64,000 nt of DNA, from NCBI GenBank assembly GCA_964036295.1, contig OZ038470.1, positions 7,214,078 to 7,278,077 of the forward strand, in the 5' to 3' direction. Positions 22,901 through 33,151 of the stretch are shown one piece after another. Source of the DNA: Plumapathes pennacea (lineage: Eukaryota > Cnidaria > Anthozoa > Antipatharia > Myriopathidae). The stretch's first letter is position 1; each line of letters opens with the position of its first letter. The notes below the pieces were generated by a model, which saw only the letters and a list, made by a program, of their open reading frames with translations, was not told where the DNA came from and ran no database searches. Position numbers and translations under genes: made by a program.

Positions 22901-25900
22901 CTATCAGAAACTGTTTCTTTTTTAGAATGATAAACAGAAAGAAGAAACTTTTTTTTCACTTTAAACAGAGTATACTCACGTTTGCATAAACTCTTTACTG
23001 GGTATGAGGCCAACTTCACCATTAGGGTCGTCAGCTCTGCGAGCCTGCCAGGGTGACAGATGTTTTTATGCTTTTTATACCAGACAAGCATAATAACAGT
23101 AAGATATCTGACAGCCCTATGATCTACTGTGCTGCAGCAGTGGGGAAAATAACTTTACTTTTCAACCTCCACTCCCAACCTTCCCCCAAAGAACATGTAC
23201 ACATATTGAGTATAATGATCATGTATGCAATATCAGTTCACTCCCAAGCTCAAGGTACACCCATTCAAGAAGAAAATGTGTGAGTGATGTAGTGAGAATT
23301 GATTGTCCAATCAGCTTTCATCTGAGCAAACTATCGAGTGCAAAATTCTCCATACTGTATGACATATCTGGTGATGAGACACTCTTTCCCAGGCCCTCAC
23401 TGCCTTTTGGATTTTTTTGGGGGAGGGAACTGACAGCCTGATTGCAGGTTAGAAACTGGGTAAATATTACAGCAGCTGTGGCTACCAGATGACTAAAGGA
23501 GAGGTAACTGCAGACAAATGAACTGACCTGCCACCAGTTCAGGTCCTCCTGACTGACAACCTGTAACATGTCACCCTTCTGGAAAGGTACACCTGCCTCC
23601 TTACAGGGGATCAGGGCATCTCTCATGGGGTCAAAATCAAATAGTGCCCTCATGTAAACCTGAGATTTAAAGATCCATCACAACATTGGTGGGGTGGACG
23701 GTCATAAAATTAAGTAAACAGTAACACTGAACATATGGATTGTTAATATATAATTATTATCTTAACCCCAGATTTAATGGTGCTTATCATGGTTGATATA
23801 GATGGTAAACAGTACACACAAACACTTCCATGTTGTAGCTGCACATTTCCTGAGACATACCTTGTCCATTTCATACTTTATTTGCGGGGGACCTTCAGCT
23901 ACAGGTGAAGCAACTTTCAAAGACACTGAACCTGAGACTCTGTCCTGTGTAATATAACATATCAATAACTTATGTTACAAACTAAAACAGCAGAAATACA
24001 AACAGAAAAAGGAATCCTTGGGTAAACAATCATACTTACTATGATGTCAACTACTTCATCTGTAGATAATCCTGCCACATTCTCATCATTGATTTCCATT
24101 ATTTCATCCCCAACCTTCAGTGATCCTGAGTGGTATAAACCAAGATGCTTGATTAGACAAAGGAGAGGAAACAGCTGGAGAACAAGCTTGAAAAAAGTTG
24201 CATTAAACTGAAGCAATTTGGACAAAAAGAAAAATACACAGTTTTCTCAGGACCACACCAGAATTACACTGTCTACCACAACAGTGGGTATAAATACTGA
24301 CAGATACAGTACAGACAAGCCTTGCACTGGTTTTCAAACTGGAAGCAATACAAGACCTGCAGCAAAGTTTTGCTGTTTGATTGAAATTGACCTTACAGAT
24401 TAAACATTTGACCTCCTGCATTCACACAATACTTCACATTCCTGCATGCATACACAAGAACACTAACATGGTGATATCAAGTGGATGAAAACACAAGAAG
24501 AGAAAACAGGAGTAGGTTGGGAATAAGTTGCATGAAGAGTTTACAGCACCATGATAGTCTAAACCTTTAAAAGCTTACAGTTACCGCTCAGAATTAAGCG
24601 AACCAAAAAACGCGTGTCGAACGAACGCAGGCGTTTGCGTTTTTCGCACGCACTGAAAAAAGCACGTTTTTTTCAAACGATTAGCATTCATGAGTTAAAC
24701 CATTGTTTTCTTTTGTTCAGATAACACAATGCTTTTTGAGAAGAACTCGCACAGTCCTTTGAAAAATTCGCAATGATTGAAGGCAGTTCGGGATTTGGTG
24801 TCACCGACTATGAAATCGGGATGCCTGTAGCGATTGATCGACCTTTATTCAAATGGAAAAAGTTTGTTACAGGCGTATTTCTTCACAGCGACAAATATGT
24901 GCGGAACAGTTCGTGAAAATTAAGTCACGAATGTGAATTCGAAAACTGCCACACAGCTAAATGCTGTATGATCGACTGCGAGAATCAGGGCCGACTGAAC
25001 ATTTGCCGTTCGTTTTGATTAGCGTGTGTTCGGGTACAGTTACTGAGATAGTTTCACCTGCGGTATTCAGACTCGAATGCAAACATTTATCTCGCTGTAT
25101 TCACGTTCGAATGCAAACATTTCTCGCAAGTTTTGATAAGCGCCGGGTAGAGTTTGTCTCACGTGAAATTTCGCCTCAAATTTCGCTTGGGATGTAATAT
25201 ATTTCTTGATGATACTTATTTGTTTGGGACGCGATAAGGATGCAGTCTCACAAGAAATCGGCTCAATGTTGTTTTTTTCAGAATGACAATATGTAAACAG
25301 AAATCGGCTCGAATTTCAAGCGATGCGAAATTAAACGAAGTCGGTCGAGCTTATTGGAGTTCGACCAGGGTTTTGTTTCGCAAAAACAGTAGAGCACAAA
25401 AGGAAAACGCACAGAAGATTCACATATGAATAACAAAGCGAAACGCGTTCGAACTTGCGTGCAAAAAAATGCGTCATTTCAAACGCACGCATGCGTTTTT
25501 GCTGCGTGTCGAACGCGTTCGAAGCGCGAGTGCGTTGTTCGCTTAATTCTGAGCGGTACTGTACATACAATGTACGATGAGATCAACATGTCGTTCAGGC
25601 ATTCAGGATATGCAAGATGATCAAGTAACAATGTATCCATGACACAGCCAGACTGTGCCAGCAGAAGGTTGATCAGGCTGACATTTTGAGTGTTAAACCT
25701 GGCCAAACGGACTTCCAACTCGAGCCAACTCAATCCAAGTTTGAAAATCACTGAACTTGTGTGTGGGTGCATGGCCAAACAGTACTCCCAAGTCGAGCCA
25801 AGTCCCAAGAAAACCATTAAAATGCAATAACAACAGCTCAACTTGGCTGAGGTGGCCAAACAGTGAAAACATGGCTCAACTTGGCCGAAAATTTGAGCGC

Positions 25901-28824
25901 AATCAAAGTCCAGCCAAGTCAAGTCATGTGGGTGGCCAAACAATGCTGAGGAAGTCAGACCCAAGTTGAAAACTTGGCCTGGGTTGGCTCAATTTAGCCA
26001 TTCTCTCCTGATACTGTAAGTAAACAAACTGACCACTCTTATCTGCAGTTCCACCATGAAGTATTCTGGCCACAACTATGGCACATCGATCTTCATCTGA
26101 CCTGACGGTCAGTCCCTATCAACATAAACATATTATCACAACAAATAAACACATGTTACAACAGCAATAATATAGTCATGTTGATTGTGTGTGGGTGGGG
26201 TGGGGGTCACTGTACATTAAAAGTCACTGACCAAAGGCTGGCTGTCACTCTTCTTCAGCTGGAGTACTTTAATGGTGCTGCTTGATCCATGGTCAACATT
26301 ATCTCCAGAATCAAGGGATTTTCCTTCTCTCACCTCAACCTGACTGCAAGATGCTGTTTCATTGGTAGGGAAGCTACTTTGTCCTGAAAATTCCTCTTCT
26401 GAGTCCAATGGCTCTTTAATTGATGCAAGGAGTGTGCAACCCTCTTCTGGGTCCAAAGGTGTTACTAGGGGAACCCCTTCCACTTTGTTCAAAGGTTCTT
26501 TTAAAAATGTTGTCACAGGAAGTACCCCTTCTCCTCGGTCCAAATGCCCCTCATCACAGAACTCTTCAGGGTCACATACAGTCTGTGATATTTCGTCAAG
26601 CTCTGAGAAACCCCCATTTTCTTGTGCTTGGCTGTCCCAGAGTTCCCGCTTAATCTATAAAGGGGATTGATCTTTAGTACATATGGAGTAACAAAGAATT
26701 CACCCATTTAATAGTTTTTTGTAAGGGAATTCTGCAAGGGAATCCCTTAGTCTTTGAAAAATATAAAAACAGTGAAATACCTGAACCGCCATCAAATTTT
26801 GGTTCCATAACTTCTCTTCCTCATAGGAGAATCCCCCTTCCCTGGCCATGTGTTCATTCAGGGGATCTCCTTCTTCTATTACATACATGTCTTCCTGGTT
26901 GTCCACCCCTTCCTTGTTAACAAATTGTCCATTCACCACATCATCATGGGCCTGAAGCAATCCCTGCAAAGAAACCATGATACACAGAAATGCCAACTAG
27001 CATAAATATGTCAACAGGATAAAGAGACATGCTGATGGAAGAAGACTTCTCAGTCAGTATTCAGCTCACCTTGAAGTGAGGACTAGAGAGCAACTCCTGT
27101 AGCTCCCTTGCTTCCTCATTTGTGTCAGAATAGAGCACCAAAACATCACATACCTTAAAGTAATATGTCACATGTTGACCACAAAATTATTAATATTAGT
27201 CCTGATGTATGCACCTGCATGACAGCTAAAGCTGACAAATCCAGATATTCCACTAGACCAGCATATACCAGGTATTTTATCAAATAAAATTGTACTGTTA
27301 TGGAAAAAATTGAGGCTGCCGGTATTCTGTACCAGAAAAATATGAAGTACAACATTTATTCCGATGGCTTTCCTGTCCAAATAGAGACTACACTGGATAT
27401 TCTACTTATTCTACAAAAGCAATGTACCGAAACGGTCAAAAACCCAATGAGATAGATTATCTCCTGTCCAGTTCCACTGCAGCAGAATATGTTGTACCAG
27501 TTCCAGGTGGCTCCATACCGGAAAAAATATTTCCTACTGGTACTCTGTACTGGTTGATGGAGGAGTCTAGTAGAATCTCTGAAAGCTAACCACCCTCATC
27601 CCCTTCCCCTTATTCCCTTCCCCTCATCCCCTTCCCCTCATTCCCTTCCCTCATTCCCTTCCCCTTATTCCCTTTCCCCATCCCCTTCCCCTATCCCCTG
27701 GAGGGGCTAATGTACTCTACAGAAGCTCTGCCTTACAGGGCAGAGTGAAATTTATGCATTATGAATCATCTAGGGGTCGATGTGAACGTGTGAACTGACG
27801 TTTAAAGCAATTTCTCAGAATAGGTTTTTTCAACAACAATGCAGTCTAAAACAAGTTCTCCCAAGTACTAGCTTTCCATTGCACGTTGAACATGGACTAC
27901 TGTATTATATTACCTGCTGTGCTAATGGAATTCCACCATTGCTATTTGTCTCAGAGATTGTTCTTCCAGTTGACAATACACTTCCATGATCCTGAAAGTT
28001 TGATAACAACTGACTTAAAGTTTATAAATCTTTGGATTCATGGACTTGCTAAACAAGGAAAATGTATATTGATTACTCATCATCAAGTAATCACAAAGGC
28101 TGCTCAAAATACATGAAGAACGTCAACTGACTCCCTCTCTCACAAATTCATGCTTCAAAGAAAATCAGACAAACCTGCACATTTTCTGTTGATATTTCTT
28201 ACCTTGAACTCTGGTTGCCTGAAATACTCGTAGAGAAAGAGGAGGTCTGCATCTTGCTTGTTGTCTAACTTGCTCCGAATTTGTCCCAGACATGACAAGA
28301 GACGGTGAAAAGCTGGAGAGACAACAACAGTACTAGTGTCCATAAACCCTTAATCATGGCAAGCTCTGCATAGCTCAGACTAACCATAATCGACACATTG
28401 CTTGCCTAGCTGTTTATACATTGGCACTATAACTCTGATCTGCTGTGTCAACCAAGCTGTGTGCTGCACTCAAAGTCAGATCAAAATATCTATACTTGAC
28501 TCTGACTCAAATGCCTTGGCTTACCATGAAGTATAAAAGCTAGCTATTAGACTGCTATATACAGTTCATATATGTAACAAAAGTTTATATTTCCTCTTCG
28601 CGGAATAATTAACCTAGTAGAGTAGAAGATATCTATTACACTTAACGGAACATGTTGAAGGTCTTCAAATGACAAAGGACCTCCTTTTCAAATGACTATA
28701 AAGTAATGAGTTTCGATACTTCCGACACGAACATATTTAATTTATCCCTTCGACGTGGAACCGACAAGAATAAACTTTTTCACTCACAAGGATCTGGAGA
28801 AGCGCAAGTTGCCGTGGATGACAT
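19925..28824 (-). CDS. MPP7-like: MPP3/MPP7-type MAGUK scaffold with long acidic linker
   Basis: 743 residues; human MPP3/MPP7 are about 576-585. Exons in transcript order: 28824-28788, 28312-28203, 27991-27914, 27153-27070, 26963-26781, 26654-26232, 26115-26034, 24125-24040, 23944-23861, 23659-23528, 23044-22980, 22859-22777, 22251-22171, 22023-21931, 21341-21261, 21157-20955, 20553-20410, 20107-19925. The sum is 2232 nt. Domains: L27N (about 13-55), L27C (about 72-115), acidic linker (about 116-295), PDZ (about 296-378), SH3 (about 390-458), basic HOOK, guanylate-kinase-like (about 537-738) with GPSGVGR. The KPPS...TRH insert and terminal QWVPVSWLQS favour MPP3/4/7 over PALS1. The family joins DLG/LIN7 polarity complexes at junctions and synapses. 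The extra length is almost all linker, encoded by two exons (183 and 423 nt). Confidence 0.9.
23238..23395. mobile_element. MITE family A copy, inverted
   Basis: Begins ttcactcccaagctcaag, then carries inverted internal blocks (tgatgtagtgagaattgatt, ttctccatactgtatgacat). Intronic in the MPP7-like gene. Confidence 0.75.
24578..25561. mobile_element. ~980-bp non-autonomous transposon with perfect TIRs
   Basis: The left end taccgctcagaattaagcga (24582) and the right end tcgcttaattctgagcggta (ending 25558) are perfect inverted copies over 22 bp. The similarity extends outwards (cagt on the left, actg on the right). Just inside, both ends carry acgcgt/gtcgaac and gcgtttgcgtttttcgc-like blocks in inverted order. 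The interior differs in composition from the flanking intron and has no transposase reading frame. It occupies the PDZ intron of the MPP7-like gene. Confidence 0.85.
25689..25990. repeat. Repeat with ggccaaac / caacttggc internal repeats
   Basis: The short motifs tggccaaac and aacttggc/gccaagt recur several times in both orientations over about 300 bp. This gives a compound inverted-repeat structure adjacent to the 24578-25561 element. No coding content. Class unknown. Confidence 0.6.
27597..27705. repeat. Degenerate ccccttcccctcatt tandem repeat
   Basis: About 110 bp of tandem, slightly varied units built from ccccttccc with tcatt or ttatt. Polypyrimidine on the plus strand, intronic in the MPP7-like gene. 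Confidence 0.85.
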
Positions 28825-29789
28825 CAAACTGACTTCAAATGCGAGCTTTCAAATGAACTATTTCGCCTTCTTCGGTATGTGACTCATGCAGGCCTTGTAG
28901 CCTCCAGATATCTCAGTTGATACGTTCAGAAACGTGAGTATGTGAAATTTTGGAAATGCAAACAAATTTAAGCAAACAAACAGTCATGCGGCTTGCATTG
29001 ATCGACGTCAATGTAACTTACAATTTGCAGGATTGGGATAAATTAAAATTAGAAGTGTCGGATCAATAGTTTACATAATTGCACCTCTCAGAGTGCAACG
29101 AAGTGCTAAAACGAAAAGGTTTACCTTCACAAAATAACTGAAATGTATCTTGAAGATTTTCGACCGATCCTTGATGGCCATGGCAGTTTTGTGCAGCCTG
29201 GTACCCAGATCCCTAGTGGTGCACATTTGTAGGGACTAAGCACCAGGGTGCACAAAACCCTGGGCCTGCAGCGTTAATTGGTCAAATGCCCCACTCCCGG
29301 GACTATGTCGCAAAAATATTTTTCAGACTAGAATCTCCCTTGCTGATAGCCGGGCAATTTGGGATGTGCAAGTCTACAAGGGGCAGGTTTTGGGAAACAG
29401 GTCTAAGATAGGGTCGAAAATTTATGTTTTGGTCTGAGATAGGGGAGGGTTTTCAGAACCAGGCAACACATTCCCACCTAAAAATTATGATAAATAACCC
29501 CTCCCCCCTATATATAGTATTATCTTGCTGAGCAACATTGAAAACTCTGGCAACTGGATAGTATTATATTCCATCTGAAAAATATTAAGGTTACATTCAT
29601 GCATGTGTAGTCATGACTCAACTGACCGTTCAAGACCACTAGACACCATCTGGTCAATCACTAAAAACATTTTGACAGCCCCATCAGTGTAAAGATCTTT
29701 CATTCAGGCTGTATGGCAAAAACTCCAACTGACTGTTTAAGATGAGTAAACATGTATAGTATAACAGTATAGTATAGTAAAGATGTAGT

Positions 29790-30200
29790 CCCGGGGAGGG
29801 GGGGTACTCCCATATATTTCCTATATAGGGATGTTCCGCCTGATAGGGTATCATTTTCAGGGTCTTCTGTCTTAAACAGGGTATCAAATTTTACATTTTC
29901 GTGTCTTAAACAGGGTTATTTTCTCAAGATTTTCTCCTCTTCCCCTCCCCCCTCAACCACATTTTTGCTCTCGTCATTTTCGCGTGATTTCTTCATATGT
30001 TCCAGTGGAAACGCGTGCAACGCGGGCTAACTTATCTAAACTTAGTCTTGAACAGGGTATCAAATTAGAGCACTTTGTCTTAGACAGGGTAGCAAAATTT
30101 CCATTTTTGTGTCTTGAATAGGGTCAGGGTTTTGTAGAGTCAGCGGAACACCCCTACCCAAATTCCTATTGAGTACCTCCCCCCCCCCCCCCCCCCCCCC
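29790..30200. repeat. Dispersed repeat family E (gtctta..cagggta) with C tract
   Basis: Repeated phrases of the form tgtcttaaacagggtatcaa or ttgtcttagacagggtagca lead into a poly-C run. The same order of phrases, again ending in a poly-C run, occurs at about 52390-52660, with diverged pieces at about 29400-29530 and 41850-42300. Non-coding. Confidence 0.75.
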
Positions 30201-30243
30201 CGGGGATGTAGTATAAATATAGGGAATAGTAATAACAGTATAG

Positions 30244-30352
30244 AGATTATTGATAACCCAAAGCCAAGTTCTCTATACTGTATAATATATTTCTGATGAG
30301 AAACTGAAAGAGAATATCGAGCTTTATCACTCTTGGGAGTGAAAGGGTTAAA
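30244..30352. mobile_element. MITE family A fragment, inverted, TTAA end
   Basis: Contains ctctatactgtataatatat and ttatcactcttgggagtgaaagggttaa-type sequence. Only the right half is present. Confidence 0.7.
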
Positions 30353-30510
30353 GTATCTAATATCCTTGTAAACACTTTGTTTGCATAAATTCCTTTATGT
30401 ACATTTTTCCCATCTACCGTACATGGTAATGGAAAAAAATATTCTCCTTGCACTTCAGCAGGGGGTGGGGGACAGAATGATCATGACATTGTCCACATTA
30501 GAATATTAAG

Positions 30511-32469
30511 TCAAGTCTTATTTTCTTGTTCCATGTGGACAGCATTCTTCAAGTGCTCAGAGATGGCACCTAGAGGATTGGCCTTGTAGGCTGGGTGAGA
30601 CAAAACCTGCTTGAATTGTTCAAGATCTGCCAATCTAAAGAAAGAAAGAGTGAAGCAATGATTAACCTATAAATCTGAAAAATTCAAGGTTGGAGATTCA
30701 TGCAGGGGTCTGGGCTCACAGGGTTGGGGTGGGTAGATTGGTAAGCTGACATCAAATCAAAGTTACACATTTTTCTTGCTATTTATGTCATAAATAATTT
30801 TTATAACTTTACCGGTATATAGAAAAAATGTTTAACAAACAGGAGATTGGCGTAATTTTGCAGAAGACAAGGTGTATTTATGCAGGAAACCCACCCCCTT
30901 GCTAAAGTTGCAGTGATTTAACACTGACAGAGGGAAGCAGGGAACAGGTGACAAAGAAGGATGTTTTGGTGTAGTTTTCTGTATTTGGAATGTACCATAT
31001 ATTGAATTCTAGCTGAAATCATTGTGAAACCACTGTTTCATCTCATAATGTCTGTTATGTTTGTTGTCTTATTCACAGCTTGCAGCTAATGTGCAAATGC
31101 TACATTGATGACTGCTGTATATACAACACAAGTGACATGAATATTTTGCAAGTCTCATTTTCTAACACTTACTGCATCTTCTTCCTTGCCATCTTTGACT
31201 TGCTTCCCCTTGGGTTCTTACCGTTCTTCCTGTTTTTGAAGAACAATAAACAGGTAGTCTCAGTCAGGTTTTGTAAGTAGAATATTGTTATCATTATTAT
31301 GGTACAGTTAAAGCTCCCTAAGTGGATACCTTGGGAAGCAGAAAAAGTGTCTGAACTGGAACTGTTCACTTACGAGAATGTGTAAAAGAATGCAGAGTTT
31401 GACTGAGCTAGAGTTTAAACAGGGTTTCGTGCAGACACCTGTAAGTAGGGAGCTGTCTGCTTATGAGAGTCCACTCTGAGAGCTCAGCTAGGCTATATTA
31501 TTATCATATTATTAAATATTACTATCATTATAGTCCCTGATTATTAGAATAGGCTACTTCTGAGATCACCTGTTGCCTCTTTCAAAGCAAGGTCTAGTGC
31601 AAATCCTTTCTTATGAACATCATTTTCATGCAAATCAAACTCATTTTTCAAAAGAAAGGTTTCACAGTTAGCCTAATTTTGAAACAGAGATGGCAGGCAT
31701 CCTGGAAATAGCCTGTTATATGCTGGTTCTTCATCATATACAGTGTGTATTTCACATCATTTTAGCCAGTGGATAAGGATTATAGGGACTGACCGTTCAC
31801 TTGCAGTATCCTGCTTGATGTCAGGTGATTTGACTGTTGGTAAAGCAGACAACATGGGGTGCAGGTCTCCAACAATCACTGTCTTGGCTCGTTCTTGGGA
31901 CTTTTTAACAGTATCATCCACCACTCTGCTGGCATTCAGTTCTACAAAACATGGAACAAACTAGTAACTGTTTAAAAATATATTTTTGGTACCAAAAACG
32001 TAGGATACAGGTTCAAATAGCAGTGATAATCTACCACGTTTAAGTTTACAACAAGGGCAAATGCATCTAAGTATTCAGTCAATTTGGGTTGATGGCTGCA
32101 TGATGGCAGCAAAAAAATTATAAGGAGCAAAGTCTGAAGTGATGGTCAATACAAAGGGATGCAATAATTCAACACTCATAAAGTAAAAATATGTATATAT
32201 AACTCGATCATTGCGTCCTTACTGTTCAGAAACCTCTGGTGTCGCTCCTTTCGTTTGCCCAACTTGCTCAACGTTTTCTTCTTCGTGTCATCCTCAACCT
32301 TATTTTCCGAACTCCCTGAGTTGCCAAACAGTCCCTTCACTGGAAAAATTGCAGGCAATATCGACTCATTCAACTTAAAACTATCCGCGCTGTGTTCCTT
32401 GTCCTTCTGATCATCAGACTTAACGGCCTGCAAGTGCAATTTCTGACGACCCCTTCGAACCTTCCCCAT
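30511..32469 (-). CDS. SLX9: SLX9 / FAM207A orthologue, ribosome biogenesis
   Basis: Exons in transcript order 32469-32223, 31941-31794, 31229-31173, 30634-30511. The sum is 576 nt, 191 residues; human FAM207A is about 230. The N-terminus MGKVRRGRQKLH, the central KTVIVGDLHPM block (human TVVVGDLHPL) and the C-terminal FKQVLSHPAYKANPLGAI (human FQELLASPAYRASPLVAI) are the family hallmarks. Many basic runs (KKK, RKKM) fit a nucleolar protein. Yeast Slx9 acts in small-subunit pre-rRNA processing and 40S export; a similar role here is inferred. All introns are GT-AG and phases agree. The orthologue call rests on recognised motifs rather than alignment. Confidence 0.87.
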
Positions 32470-33151
32470 GTGTTTTCCTTCGACCTAGCGCGGATGGTCC
32501 TGGGGCGAGGTGTACAACTTGGCCACCTGGCCTGGCCTGAAGACTCCACATGGATTGGGTGCGATAAGGTGGAGTTAAAAATTATTTATGGCAGTGCAAT
32601 GAGCAGACCACAATGGTGTTTTGCCGTGTTTCCTGATTGAACATGCGGTTGGGTAGCCCGACGGGTAGCCCTGCATACAATTGTTACGTTACGAGGGTAG
32701 GCAAAGATTTAGAAGGGCAAAATTGAAAGTGCAAGTTAGCCCCGCCTGAAGCTGTGTTGCCACAACCCCGCGCAGTCAATTTCAGGGTATTCTGCAGCCG
32801 ATGTCACAACAGATTTTGGCACCCCGCGGATTTGGACTGGTGGGGGCACCATATAAAGAGTGTTTCCCCTAATTCCCATAAAACAAGAGGGCCGGAAACC
32901 TCTTGACAAAAAGTGTTTCCGATTATACGTTTTTTTCGTGTGTGTGCTTGATTTTTCGTATCTGTATTAGTATTTTTTTATTTCTTTTTGTCGTCAAGCG
33001 CGTTCTGTTAGTTACACCAGGCTGCACTCCACATGAAGAACAGATTTTATTGTCACGTTAGGCTCTCTTAGTGTTTCAGTCTTCAATGAACAAACTATGA
33101 AAACTATTCAGTTGTTCAGCATGGAACAGCACGTCAAAAAATTTTAAAACG
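32470..33151. other. Intergenic: SLX9-like promoter side and HSF-like 3' end
   Basis: About 680 bp between the SLX9-like ATG and the HSF-like stop. A minus-strand AATAAA (tttatt at 33046-33051) about 100 nt beyond the HSF-like stop is a plausible polyadenylation signal. No coding exon seen. Confidence 0.6.
33046..33051 (-). promoter_or_regulatory. Candidate polyadenylation signal of the HSF-like gene
   Basis: AATAAA on the minus strand, about 100 nt after the stop codon at 33152-33154. Confidence 0.5.

Larger units (their letters stand above)
28825..30510. other. Intergenic between MPP7-like start and SLX9-like stop; repeats
   Basis: The promoter side of the MPP7-like gene lies just above 28824. 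Further right are two copies of a dispersed repeat built on aacagggta(tc) phrases (about 29400-29530 and 29790-30200, the latter ending in a C tract) and a piece of MITE family A (30244-30350). No coding exon seen. Confidence 0.6.
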
